DNA of 64,000 bases, taken from assembly GCF_038002965.1 (NCBI RefSeq), contig NZ_JBBOOE010000001.1, positions 2,895,001 through 2,959,000 on the forward strand. Reading direction: 5' to 3'. Position numbers and translations under genes: made by a program. The notes under the pieces are model-generated. The model saw only the letters and a list, made by a program, of their open reading frames with translations, was not told where the DNA came from and searched no databases. Of the stretch, positions 16,439 through 24,426 are shown one piece after another. Within the stretch, counting starts at the first letter, position 1. Each line of letters begins with the position of its first letter. The stretch is from Robertmurraya sp. FSL R5-0851 (GTDB lineage Bacteria > Bacillota > Bacilli > Bacillales > Cytobacillaceae).

Positions 16439-17905
16439 TTATACCAAAACGGGTTCAGTGTTTGTTCTTTTAGTTGATTTCTCAACGATATCTCTAGCGA
16501 TCCAAACGCCACAGGCACTTGCTTGAGCCAGCCCGCGAGTAACCCCTGCTCCATCTCCACCAACATAAAGCCCGCTAATTTCTGTTTCAAAACGATCATT
16601 TAGCTTTGGTCGTGCAGAGTAAAACTTCGCTTCCACACCGTAGAATAATGTGTGCTCAGAGGCAAGACCTGGCGATACATGATTTAACGCTTCTGTCATT
16701 TCAACTAAGCTCTTCAGTGTATTATATGGAAGCACTAACCCCAAATCTCCCGGTACTGCTTCTTTAAGTGTCGGCTCTAAAAAGCCCTCTTTAATACGCT
16801 TTTCAGTGGAACGGCGACCTTTTAAAATATCACCGTACTTTTGAACAATTAGTCCACCGTTAGATAAACTATTCGCTAGCCTAGAAATTTCATGTGCGTA
16901 CTCATTTGGCTTATCAAAAGGATCTGAGAAGGTGTGAGATACTAATAAGGCAAAGTTCGTATTTGGGCTACCTAATTTAGGATCCTTGTAAGCATGACCG
17001 TTCGCTAACATAATTCCAGAGTGATTCTCTACAACGACATGTCCTGAAGGATTACTACAGAAGGTTCTTACGCGGGTACCAACCGATGTATTAAACGTAA
17101 ATTTCCCTTCATACAGATGCTCATTAATTTCTTCCATAACAATATTCGATGTTTCTACACGAACACCAATATCGACTTGATTATTAATCATTTTTAAACG
17201 TCTTGATTTTAATAGCTTAGCCAGCCATACCGAACCGTCACGCCCTGGAGCTACCACCACTTTTTCAGCAGATAAGCTCTCTCCAGCCTTTAATTTAATT
17301 CCAGTTACCTTATGACCATCTGGCGTTTTTTCTGTGATTAAGTCCTCAACTTCCGCCTTGTAGACCATATCAATCTTTGTTTTTAAGTATTCGTAAATGC
17401 TTTGAAGGATTTGTAGATTTTGTTCTGTTCCTAAGTGTCTTACTTGAGCACGTAGAAGCTTTAAACCTGCTGCATATCCACGTCTTTCGATATCTCTAAC
17501 TTTATCTGTTAAAGGGTCAGTGATGCTTTCAGTCGCTCCGTGGTCAAGGTTGATTCGGTCCACATAATTTATTAAATCAACAACCTGTGAATCTGGTAAA
17601 TAATCCGTCATCCAGCCTCCAAACTCACTGGTGATATTAAACTTTCCATCCGAGTATGCACCTGCTCCTCCAAATCCATTGGTAATAGAACACGCAGGTA
17701 GACAACCTGCAAATTCCTTCCTACCAGCTGCTGGTGGACATTTATCGATTTTTTTTTGTAAAATGGGACAGTTTCTTTTATATATGTCGTGACCTTTATC
17801 AATCAATAATATGGATGCTTCTGGCATTTTTAATGTAAGTTCATAACATGTAAAAATTCCAGCAGGACCTGCTCCAACAACGATAACATCATAATTTGTT
17901 TTCAA
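16439..17905 (-). CDS. FAD-dependent dehydrogenase (COG2509-like)
   Basis: A 488-residue flavoprotein. The N terminus has a classic FAD dinucleotide fold, VIVVGAGPAGIFTCYEL, then a cysteine-rich stretch (NCPILQKKIDKCPP and AGCLPACSITNGFGGAG) and, near the C terminus, GLYVGGDGAGVTRGLAQA, typical of the COG2509 group of uncharacterised dehydrogenases. TTG 17905 is chosen: GGAGGG lies 7 bases upstream, whereas the longer frame from 17968 would start upstream of the deduced transcript start. A strong sigmaA promoter and two PurR-like boxes sit immediately upstream, suggesting purine control. Reaction and substrate are unknown. Confidence 0.8.
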   Translation of the reverse strand: MKTNYDVIVVGAGPAGIFTCYELTLKMPEASILLIDKGHDIYKRNCPILQKKIDKCPPAAGRKEFAGCLPACSITNGFGGAGAYSDGKFNITSEFGGWMTDYLPDSQVVDLINYVDRINLDHGATESITDPLTDKVRDIERRGYAAGLKLLRAQVRHLGTEQNLQILQSIYEYLKTKIDMVYKAEVEDLITEKTPDGHKVTGIKLKAGESLSAEKVVVAPGRDGSVWLAKLLKSRRLKMINNQVDIGVRVETSNIVMEEINEHLYEGKFTFNTSVGTRVRTFCSNPSGHVVVENHSGIMLANGHAYKDPKLGSPNTNFALLVSHTFSDPFDKPNEYAHEISRLANSLSNGGLIVQKYGDILKGRRSTEKRIKEGFLEPTLKEAVPGDLGLVLPYNTLKSLVEMTEALNHVSPGLASEHTLFYGVEAKFYSARPKLNDRFETEISGLYVGGDGAGVTRGLAQASACGVWIARDIVEKSTKRTNTEPVLV

Positions 17906-17958
17906 GGTATTCCCTCCGAGGCTACTATCTATATTCGTATTTCCTTTAACCATGTGTA

Positions 17959-17987
17959 AATATACCAAATATAGATTATTCAGTCAA
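17959..17987 (-). promoter_or_regulatory. SigmaA promoter of the FAD dehydrogenase gene
   Basis: TTGACT (17982-17987), a 17-base spacer and TATATT (17959-17964) on the minus strand. The transcript would begin near 17952, leaving about 47 bases to the TTG start. Confidence 0.8.
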
Positions 17988-17990
17988 TAA

Positions 17991-18034
17991 AAATACGAAC
18001 ATTTTTTATAACTACTAAAATAACGTTCGTATTT
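17991..18034. promoter_or_regulatory. Paired PurR-like boxes in inverted orientation
   Basis: AAATACGAACATT (17991-18003) and the inverted copy AACGTTCGTATTT (18022-18034) are separated by 18 bases and end four bases upstream of the -35 box. Each differs little from the B. subtilis PurBox as I recall it (AWWWCCGAACWWT, used in inverted pairs about 16-17 apart). Confidence 0.6.
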
Positions 18035-18050
18035 TTTTAAAATAAACAAA

Positions 18051-18080
18051 CAAAAACTCGAGCACTATGCTCGAGCTTTT
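18051..18080 (-). terminator. Intrinsic terminator of the YjcZ gene
   Basis: An 8-bp GC-rich stem (CTCGAGCA 18057-18064 with 18068-18075), 3-base loop and TTTTTG on the minus strand, directly after the YjcZ stop at 18088. Confidence 0.8.
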
Positions 18081-18087
18081 GTTTATA

Positions 18088-18249
18088 TTAGCATCCTTTT
18101 CCGTAGAAACTAGCACCGATGATGATGAGTAGAATGAAAAGGACAACGATTAATGCAAAACCGCCACCATATCCACATCCAACTGGCGAAACTGCTGTAG
18201 GGTACCCGTAACCAGGGTAACAAGGGTCACATCCATGTCCGTAATGCAT
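18088..18249 (-). CDS. YjcZ-family sporulation protein
   Basis: A 53-residue peptide. A Gly/Tyr/Cys-rich head ([13 protein letters not shown], then GCGYGGGF) is followed by one hydrophobic span ([17 protein letters not shown]) and ends YGKGC. This is the YjcZ/YhjO-type arrangement, short membrane peptides made during sporulation and found in coat or membrane fractions. ATG 18249 is preceded by AGGAGG. CATATTGTA about 45 bases upstream resembles a sigmaK -10 element, but no matching -35 was found. Function unknown. Confidence 0.85.
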   Translation of the reverse strand: MHYGHGCDPCYPGYGYPTAVSPVGCGYGGGFALIVVLFILLIIIGASFYGKGC

Positions 18250-18368
18250 ATGTTTATACCTCCTAATTAAGCTTTCCTTTTACAATATTTACAATATGTA
18301 GTAGGTCCTTGTCCCGCATGTGTATATGCCCATTTTTCCCGAAAAAGTTTAGGCGGCCCGTGTTTTCC

Positions 18369-18397
18369 TTGTCAAAAACGGATAAACATTGTAATGT
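18369..18397 (+). promoter_or_regulatory. Likely promoter of the DUF502 gene
   Basis: TTGTCA (18369-18374), 17-base spacer, TAATGT (18392-18397), then a GGAG ribosome site before ATG 18429. Confidence 0.6.
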
Positions 18398-18428
18398 TTT
18401 TATATTAAGAGGTTAGGAGTTATATAAA

Positions 18429-19034
18429 ATGAAAAGTATTTTAAAGAGCTTTGTAAATGGTATTTTAACGATTGTACCAATCATACTCGTGATTTACGTA
18501 ACATATAAAACCTTCATGTTTTTAGACGGACTTCTAGGTGGGTTCTTAAAGCAGTACTTTAAAGAGTCGTATGTTCCAGGTATCGGAATTTTAGCAACGT
18601 TAGTGTTAATTACCATTTTAGGTTTTTTATCTACGAAGTTCGTGACAGGTACCATCTTCCGAATCATTGACAGGTTATTAGAGAAAATTCCTTTCGTTAA
18701 AACTGTTTATTCGGTTATCAAAGATACCGTCCATTCCTTCTTAGGTGAAAAAAAATCCTTCTCAAAAGTTGCACTTGTAACCGTTCCTGGCACAAATATG
18801 AAAAGCCTTGGATTTGTTACAGCAGAGGATCTTGACGTATTTTACGAGCCGTTAAGCGATTATATCGCTGTGTATGTCCCTCAAACCTTCCAAGTTGCTG
18901 GATTCACTTTTTTAATCAAAAAAGAGGATGTTGAATTTATTGATGTTAAACCAGAGGATGCAATGAAATTTATCCTATCTGGGGGCATGACTTCAAAAAA
19001 AACAACCTTGATAGAAGCTCAAAAAGAAAGGTAA
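18429..19034 (+). CDS. DUF502 membrane protein
   Basis: A 201-residue protein with two membrane spans at about residues 9-29 and 50-72 (GILATLVLITILGFLSTKF), followed by RIPxVKTVY-like text (LEKIPFVKTVYSVIKDT), the DUF502 hallmark, and a soluble C-terminal beta-rich domain (VALVTVPGTNMKSLGFVTAEDL). The family is widespread and its function unknown. The gene is monocistronic with its own promoter, and its stop codon is built into the following terminator. Confidence 0.85.
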   Translation: MKSILKSFVNGILTIVPIILVIYVTYKTFMFLDGLLGGFLKQYFKESYVPGIGILATLVLITILGFLSTKFVTGTIFRIIDRLLEKIPFVKTVYSVIKDTVHSFLGEKKSFSKVALVTVPGTNMKSLGFVTAEDLDVFYEPLSDYIAVYVPQTFQVAGFTFLIKKEDVEFIDVKPEDAMKFILSGGMTSKKTTLIEAQKER

Positions 19035-19060
19035 AAGCCGCATTATGGCTTTTACCTTTT
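19027..19060. terminator. Bidirectional terminator between DUF502 and msrB
   Basis: A perfect 13-bp stem (19027-19039 with 19047-19059) with T runs on both strands. It includes the DUF502 stop codon and lies just after the msrB stop. Confidence 0.9.
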
Positions 19061-19063
19061 GAT

Positions 19064-19492
19064 TTATGAAAATAAAATTTTATACTTACCGTACCCTTTT
19101 TCATCCAGTTCATCAACGGGAATAAATTCCAGTGCTGCAGAGTTGATACAATACCTTAGCTTCGTCGGCCCTGGTCCATCATCAAACACATGACCAAGAT
19201 GAGAATCAGCAGATTTACTACGGACTTCTGTACGAACCATAAAGTGACTGCGATCTATTTTTTCAATAATCTCTTCCTCATCAATTGGCTTTGTAAAGCT
19301 TGGCCACCCACATCCCGCATCATATTTATCCTTCGAACTAAAGAGCGGTTTTCCTGAAACAATATCTACATAAATACCGTCACCAAATTGATCCCAATAT
19401 TCATTTCGAAACGGCGGCTCCGTTCCATTTCTTTGAGTCACTTCATATTGCATAGGAGTTAAACTTTCTTTCAAATCTCCTTCTTTTTTCAT
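19064..19492 (-). CDS. msrB: Peptide-methionine (R)-S-oxide reductase
   Basis: A 142-residue MsrB. AGCGWPSF and [11 protein letters not shown], the latter with the catalytic Cys, are present; only one CxxC-type zinc site Cys is evident, as in other Bacillus MsrB (YppQ). It reduces the R diastereomer of methionine sulfoxide in proteins. Its start overlaps the msrA stop by four bases (ATGA), so both are translated from one transcript. Confidence 0.95.
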   Translation of the reverse strand: MKKEGDLKESLTPMQYEVTQRNGTEPPFRNEYWDQFGDGIYVDIVSGKPLFSSKDKYDAGCGWPSFTKPIDEEEIIEKIDRSHFMVRTEVRSKSADSHLGHVFDDGPGPTKLRYCINSAALEFIPVDELDEKGYGKYKILFS

Positions 19493-20016
19493 TGGTCATT
19501 CCCCCAAGCTTTCTTAATAAAGGCATTGCGCCCAGACCCCTCAGAATATCTTCCATATCGTACGGGGTTCTTTTTATAAAATTGCTGATGATAATCTTCA
19601 GCGGCATAAAATTCTTTTGCCGGTAAAATTTTTGTCGCGATAGGCTTTGAAAAACGACCACTTTGCGCTAATTCTAGCTTAGATTGTTCAGCTAATACCC
19701 GTTGTTCTTCGTCATGATAAAAGATTGCCGTTTCATACGATTGGCCCCGATCATAGAACTGTCCACCAGGATCAGTTGGATCAATTTGTTGCCAGTATAC
19801 AGTTAATAGCTTTTCATAAGAAAATATTTCAGGATCATACGTAATTTGTACAGCCTCGTAATGCCCAGTTGTTTCTCGGCATACCTCTTCATAAGTAGGG
19901 TTTTCCTTATGTCCCCCTGTATAGCCACTGATGACAGAAATAATTCCAGGCTGTTCATCAAACGGTTTTACCATACACCAAAAGCATCCACCAGCAAATG
20001 TCGCAAGTTTCTCCAT
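19489..20016 (-). CDS. msrA: Peptide-methionine (S)-S-oxide reductase
   Basis: A 175-residue MsrA with the catalytic GCFWC near residues 10-14, GYTGG and YHQQF motifs. It reduces the S diastereomer of methionine sulfoxide. First gene of the msrA-msrB pair; ATG 20016 follows AAAAGAGGTGCC. Confidence 0.95.
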   Translation of the reverse strand: MEKLATFAGGCFWCMVKPFDEQPGIISVISGYTGGHKENPTYEEVCRETTGHYEAVQITYDPEIFSYEKLLTVYWQQIDPTDPGGQFYDRGQSYETAIFYHDEEQRVLAEQSKLELAQSGRFSKPIATKILPAKEFYAAEDYHQQFYKKNPVRYGRYSEGSGRNAFIKKAWGNDQ

Positions 20017-20100
20017 AAGGCACCTCTTTTCAAATGACTCCTACATATATAGAGTATTTCATTAAGACTTTCAATGCAAACAAGGAGCATCCATATAGTT

Positions 20101-20128
20101 AAAAAACCCCTTTAAAAAAGAGGTTTTT
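20101..20128 (-). terminator. Intrinsic terminator of the rsgA paralogue
   Basis: A 12-bp stem with one G-T pair (20102-20113 with 20117-20128) followed by TTTTTT on the minus strand, just after the rsgA stop. Confidence 0.8.
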
Positions 20129-20135
20129 GTAAGAA

Positions 20136-21191
20136 TCACCGTTTTTGTTTTATTTGTTTATTAATCTTTTTCCATTTTTTCTTTTCTTCTGATTGAGCTC
20201 TTTTATCAAGCTTACGATCCAGATAGGCCAGTTCTTTTTCCAACTTCTTGTAGCTTTGTAAGCGACCTAGATCCATTACCCCTTCTTCAATAGCAGCGGT
20301 AACTGCACAACCAGGCTCATCCTCATGCTTGCAGTCTCTATATCTACAATGACTACTAAGCTCTTGAATATCAGAGAAGCTCTCAGCCATACCAGTTCCG
20401 CCTTCCCAAAGCTGGATCTCTCTCATACCTGGCGTATCAATTAATAAAGACCCGTTCGGTAAAACAACAAGTTCTCTATGGGTTGTTGTATGACGTCCTT
20501 TATCATCAGCATCTCTTATACTTTGAATTTTTTGCTTTTCTACCCCAAGTAAGTAGTTGGTAAGTGTGGACTTACCGACTCCTGACGAACCTAAAAGAGC
20601 CACCGTTTTACCGGGCAGCAAGTGGATCGCCAGTTCTTCAAAACCGCTACCTGCCACTGCACTAATCACAACAATTGGTACACCTAGTGCCACACTCTCC
20701 ACTAACTTTACCTTCATTTGAACGTCGGAGCATAAGTCTGCTTTCGTTAGAACAATGACCGGATTAGCACCACTTTCCCATGCTAATAGCAAGTATCTTT
20801 CCATTCGCCGTAAGTTCAAATCGTCATTTAGTGAGTTCACCAAGAAAACAGTATCCACATTCGTGGCAACAATTTGTTCTTCCGTTACATTTCCTGCTGT
20901 CTTTCGAGAAAATTTGCTTTGTCTCGGAAGTATAGCTAGGATCATCCCCTTTCCTTCATCTAGACTAGGCTTAATAACCACCCAGTCACCGACTGCTGGA
21001 TAATCCTCTCTTTTTTCAGCTTGAAAAACAAATTTACCTGAAATCTCACAAAGTAATTCTCCATGTTCTGTTAACACACGATACAAATGCTTATGTTCTA
21101 ATGCAATTCTCCCTACAATCACTTGGTTATCATTAAAAGTAGAAAATTCCTGTTCAAAAAATCGATTATATCCCAATGTTTGTAAATTCAC
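20136..21191 (-). CDS. rsgA: RsgA-type circularly permuted GTPase (second-copy form)
   Basis: A 351-residue GTPase in the permuted order typical of RsgA/YjeQ: an OB-like domain (about 25-100), then G4 LTKAD, G1 GSSGVGKST, G3 DTPGM, and a C-terminal zinc site (CRYRDCKHEDEPGC). RsgA acts late in 30S ribosome maturation. At 351 residues and with a basic tail (KKKWKKINKQIK) it is longer than the roughly 300-residue housekeeping CpgA, which in B. subtilis sits near priA/prkC, so this is probably a paralogue. GTG 21191 is preceded by AGGAGG. A promoter, leader ORF and terminator-antiterminator lie upstream, implying regulation by translation. Confidence 0.85.
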   Translation of the reverse strand: MNLQTLGYNRFFEQEFSTFNDNQVIVGRIALEHKHLYRVLTEHGELLCEISGKFVFQAEKREDYPAVGDWVVIKPSLDEGKGMILAILPRQSKFSRKTAGNVTEEQIVATNVDTVFLVNSLNDDLNLRRMERYLLLAWESGANPVIVLTKADLCSDVQMKVKLVESVALGVPIVVISAVAGSGFEELAIHLLPGKTVALLGSSGVGKSTLTNYLLGVEKQKIQSIRDADDKGRHTTTHRELVVLPNGSLLIDTPGMREIQLWEGGTGMAESFSDIQELSSHCRYRDCKHEDEPGCAVTAAIEEGVMDLGRLQSYKKLEKELAYLDRKLDKRAQSEEKKKWKKINKQIKQKR

Positions 21192-21216
21192 GTTTTATCC
21201 TCCTAAAGTACATACT

Positions 21217-21375
21217 AAAAAAACCATAGGCATACACAGCCCATGGTTTTTACCGTACGAAAAGGAATAGATAAACGACCATTATCTAGTAACTGATTGG
21301 GCTGTGTGAAATTGACTAGAAACACTATAAACAATGCTTAATTTCATCATCACACAACACCACCTTTTATATAAT
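21217..21375 (-). promoter_or_regulatory. Attenuator-like leader of the rsgA paralogue
   Basis: From a transcript start near 21375, the minus-strand RNA holds a leader ORF, then an intrinsic terminator: AAAAACCAT (21251-21243) pairs with ATGGTTTTT (21227-21219) followed by further T, around a 15-base loop. That loop contains TGGGCTGTGT (21243-21234), which is perfectly complementary to ACACAGCCCA (21307-21298) inside the leader ORF. The 10-bp pairing would prevent the terminator from folding. TCTAGT and ACTAGA also flank the ORF segment and can close a hairpin around it. Confidence 0.7.
21282..21350 (-). CDS. Leader peptide upstream of rsgA paralogue
   Basis: A 22-codon ORF, ATG 21350 to TAA 21282, starting MMKLSIVYSVSSQ and ending AQSVTR. 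AAAGGTGG lies 9 bases upstream, better than most genes here. Codons 15-18 (His-Thr-Ala-Gln) contain the strand that pairs with the terminator loop, so ribosome position would control termination. I do not match the peptide to a known leader. Confidence 0.55.
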   Translation of the reverse strand: MMKLSIVYSVSSQFHTAQSVTR

Positions 21376-21381
21376 ATTTGT

Positions 21382-21410
21382 ATTATAACCCATATTCAGG
21401 AATCTGTAAA
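21382..21410 (-). promoter_or_regulatory. SigmaA promoter of the rsgA leader transcript
   Basis: TTTACA (21405-21410), exactly 17 bases, TATAAT (21382-21387) on the minus strand, about 190 bases upstream of the rsgA start. Confidence 0.85.
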
Positions 21411-21487
21411 CCAAAAAAGCAAACATAGGCACCTCTCCTACCTTCAAAGCATATGTTACACTGAATATCCTTTAAGGAGTGAGGGGT

Positions 21488-22258
21488 TTGTCTGATTATA
21501 GAAACCATGATGACTATTTGCATAAAGCAGCTAGGTACGATTTATTAGCACAATATTATAAATACTTAGATCCATCCATGCATATTCACTATTACCAAAA
21601 ACACATTAGGTACATGACCAAAGCAATGAGTTCCTTAAGAGCTCAATCAGTTGCAAACTACTATCAGAGCAATTCACCAGCTAGAATTCGTGTACTACAT
21701 GCTTCACCTGATGCACCGAAAGTTGATGTATATATCAATGGAAATCGAATTTTACGCGATTTTCCATTTAAAGAAACGAGCAATTATTTATCGTTACCAG
21801 CTGGAAAATATCAAGTAGATATATATCCTGCAGGAGACATGGTATCAACCGTTCTAAGTAGAAAGGTAACCGTGGAGGCAGGGAAGCAATATACACTTGC
21901 AGCTACTGATATGGTTGAAAAGTTAAAGCTAGTAGAGCTTGAGGATAATCCGAGTATCCCGTCCGGTGAAACGAAAGTTCGATTTGTACATCTCTCACCT
22001 GATACTCAACCTGTTGATATAGCCGTAAAAAATGGCGATGTTGTTTTCCGTAATATTGGGTTCAGACGCTCAAGCGATTATTTAGCCCTATCTCCATTAA
22101 CCGTCGATCTTGAGGTAAGAGCTACAGGTACAAAGGATGTCCTTCTGCCGTTGCCAGCTCTTTCATTCCAAAGAAATCAAGTGTACACACTTGTAGCCGT
22201 AGGGCTAAGTCATGGGGAACCATCCATTGAACCCATCATTTTAACGGAAAGAGAATAA
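21488..22258 (+). CDS. DUF4397 repeat protein
   Basis: A 256-residue protein. TTG 21488 is chosen because GGAG lies 8 bases upstream; GTG 21479 overlaps that site. After a polar Tyr/His-rich head of about 65 residues come two DUF4397 units: ARIRVLHASPDAPKVDVYING at about 68 and KVRFVHLSPDTQPVDIAV at about 160. The fold is beta-sandwich-like and often extracellular, yet no signal peptide or anchor is visible, so its location is unclear. Function unknown. It is transcribed divergently from rsgA. Confidence 0.8.
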   Translation: MSDYRNHDDYLHKAARYDLLAQYYKYLDPSMHIHYYQKHIRYMTKAMSSLRAQSVANYYQSNSPARIRVLHASPDAPKVDVYINGNRILRDFPFKETSNYLSLPAGKYQVDIYPAGDMVSTVLSRKVTVEAGKQYTLAATDMVEKLKLVELEDNPSIPSGETKVRFVHLSPDTQPVDIAVKNGDVVFRNIGFRRSSDYLALSPLTVDLEVRATGTKDVLLPLPALSFQRNQVYTLVAVGLSHGEPSIEPIILTERE

Positions 22259-22289
22259 AATAGGTGGCCATTATGCCGCCTATTTTATT
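22254..22289. terminator. Bidirectional terminator between DUF4397 and ypmS
   Basis: A 15-bp stem with one G-T pair (22254-22268 with 22275-22289), shared by converging genes and overlapping the stop codons of both. Confidence 0.85.
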
Positions 22290-22855
22290 GGAACAAGAAG
22301 AGTAAACACAATATTATCTCGTTTTAAATCAAATGTATTTACTCTTACCTTTGTATCGCTCTTTAGTTTTAGATCATGAAGGTTTACGTACACCTCTTCA
22401 TCATTCGGCCGAATCGTAATCCAAGAAGGAAGATCATAACTATCTCGAATGAATTTTAATACGACTGGAACAGGCAATTCTAGATGCCCGATCGAGATGG
22501 TCTTCTGTCTGAGTATCAAATCACCATTATCTAAAGACGCTGCTTCAAAGGTTAGTTTTAATTCCACATCTTGAGTAAATACCTTCATTGTCCCATACAA
22601 GTCAACCTGGTCAGTAAGTGTGACATTGTACTTGATTCTCTCATTAAGCCCTTGCTCTTCAATATAATGATTGATCAATCGGTTTAAATCGGCTTTGTTT
22701 GATTGAACATGAAATTGTACATAATCATCCTGATTGATGTCCTTTAGAGCAATCTCTTCATCCTTTGTAGGTAGGAAAATCAAAAAAATCACACCAACTA
22801 CAACAATGCTATTAAAAATGATCAAAGCTATAAAAAGTTTTTTCCAACTATTCAT
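22280..22855 (-). CDS. ypmS: YpmS family membrane-anchored protein
   Basis: A 191-residue protein: one N-terminal membrane span (KKLFIALIIFNSIVVVGVIFLIFL), then an extracytoplasmic domain of about 155 residues with a RPNDEEVYVNLHDL segment near the end, typical of YpmS. ATG 22855 has AGG 9 bases upstream; the ATG five codons earlier has no ribosome site. It overlaps the end of ypmR, so the two are coupled. Function unknown. Confidence 0.8.
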   Translation of the reverse strand: MNSWKKLFIALIIFNSIVVVGVIFLIFLPTKDEEIALKDINQDDYVQFHVQSNKADLNRLINHYIEEQGLNERIKYNVTLTDQVDLYGTMKVFTQDVELKLTFEAASLDNGDLILRQKTISIGHLELPVPVVLKFIRDSYDLPSWITIRPNDEEVYVNLHDLKLKSDTKVRVNTFDLKRDNIVFTLLVPIK

Positions 22856-23681
22856 CAGTGCTTGCCTCATTTCTGACAGTCGATTTCAACTCATATCGTT
22901 CCGTAAGTATTCCTAATGAAAGTGTTTCGTAAATTCGCACAGCAATTTTTTCGTAACCTAAATCATTAGGATGAAAGTAATCTGTATATAACAGATTCTC
23001 CTCACTTTCATGAAAAATATCAGCTATATCTACAAAATAAGCCCGTTCATAGTCGGTTAATATCGTCCGACTCGTCATATTCCAATCCTGCATTATGAGA
23101 TCCATCTCTTCTACATCAGGAAACCACTCGTAAAAAGGATTATACAATCCTATCAAGACAACCGTACCTGAAGGATTTATTTCACGAATTAACTCAATTA
23201 TGGTTCGAAGATTTTTTTCGAATTGCTTTTTTTCTGTTTCAAACAACTCCAAGTCTAGAGTTGAAAAATTTTCTCTTACTACTTTCATTACATCATTTCC
23301 ACCAATAGTAATAAGGACCAAATCAGCTGTTGTTAATGAATCCTTCACTTCATCTGTCTTTAGCTTACTAATAAGCTGAGATGTTCGATTGCCTCTTACA
23401 CCAAAGTTAACGATTTCTGCCGCGGCGATCCCTTTCTCTTTTTCTAAATACTCCTTGAGATATGGCACATAGCCCCCACGGTTTGTACTGTCTCCTACAC
23501 CCCGAGTTAAGGAATCTCCTACGGAAACAATTTGAAAAGGTTGAGAAATAAAATCGATAGGAATAGATGCTTTTTTTTCAACCGTTGTTTCCCTAAGCTG
23601 AATTTGATCTGACTTTTGATTTTGTGTTTGACTGCAAGAAGAAAGTACAACAGTAAAAACGAGAATAAAGGCCCACCTCAC
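22848..23681 (-). CDS. ypmR: SGNH/GDSL hydrolase lipoprotein YpmR
   Basis: A 277-residue lipoprotein: signal peptide with lipobox VLSSC near residue 16, then an SGNH hydrolase domain with block I GDSLTRGVGD (nucleophile Ser), block II FGVRGNR (Gly), block III TIGGNDV (Asn) and block V DYFHPNDLGY (Asp/His). Acts outside the membrane, probably as an esterase or deacylase. GTG 23681 follows AGGTG by six bases. Forms an operon with ypmS. Confidence 0.9.
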   Translation of the reverse strand: MRWAFILVFTVVLSSCSQTQNQKSDQIQLRETTVEKKASIPIDFISQPFQIVSVGDSLTRGVGDSTNRGGYVPYLKEYLEKEKGIAAAEIVNFGVRGNRTSQLISKLKTDEVKDSLTTADLVLITIGGNDVMKVVRENFSTLDLELFETEKKQFEKNLRTIIELIREINPSGTVVLIGLYNPFYEWFPDVEEMDLIMQDWNMTSRTILTDYERAYFVDIADIFHESEENLLYTDYFHPNDLGYEKIAVRIYETLSLGILTERYELKSTVRNEASTDE

Positions 23682-23763
23682 GAAAAACACCTGCCTTTAT
23701 AGTTTTTGTATAGTCTATGGTGACCTGCTTGTCAAATAAACTAAAATAGACCTTTTAAAAGGT

Positions 23764-24342
23764 CTATTGAAGGGCTTTCATATCATTAATAATTTCCTCA
23801 TATGGTATTTCATTAAGACCAGTATAATATTTCATAATTTTTCCATCTTGATTAACCAAATAAAAGTCAGTTCCGTGAATAACTTGGTCCTGATCTGTTG
23901 GTTTTTTAACTATTGTCTTAAATGAATCCATTGCAAACTCTTCTATATGTGTTTGCTCATAACCAGTTAGAAAATTCCAGTTAGAAAAATCGACCTTGAA
24001 ATACTCGCCAAATTCTTTTAACACTTCTGGTGTGTCTACACTAGGATCTACGGAGAAGGAAACAAACTCTACATTTTCAATTCCTTCATCTTTGACCATC
24101 TGTTGAAGCTTTTCCATATTATACGTCATCGGAAGACACACGTCCTCACAGTTAGTAAAAATAAAGTCAGCTACCCAAATTTTCCCTTCTAAATCTTTTA
24201 AACTAAAGGGCTTGCCTTCCTGATTTGTATACGAGAAATCAGCAACTGGCCAATTTTTCGCATCTGGTATCCCATTATTCCCACATGCTGCAAGAACAAA
24301 TACCATTAGAACACTAACCAATTTAAACATCTTGACCTTCAT
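23764..24342 (-). CDS. ypmQ: SCO1/SenC-family lipoprotein
   Basis: A 192-residue lipoprotein with lipobox VLAAC and a thioredoxin-fold SCO domain: FTNCEDVCLPM supplies the two copper-binding Cys and VIHGTDFYLV the conserved His. SCO proteins deliver copper to or reduce the CuA site of cytochrome c oxidase. B. subtilis has ypmQ at this point. ATG 24342 is preceded by AGGTGG. Confidence 0.9.
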   Translation of the reverse strand: MKVKMFKLVSVLMVFVLAACGNNGIPDAKNWPVADFSYTNQEGKPFSLKDLEGKIWVADFIFTNCEDVCLPMTYNMEKLQQMVKDEGIENVEFVSFSVDPSVDTPEVLKEFGEYFKVDFSNWNFLTGYEQTHIEEFAMDSFKTIVKKPTDQDQVIHGTDFYLVNQDGKIMKYYTGLNEIPYEEIINDMKALQ

Positions 24343-24426
24343 GTATCCACCTGCATTCATCATTCTATTCTAGTTTATTCTAGCAAACCAGATCATAAGA
24401 TGAAAGGGAAAAGAACTAAACTTCCT

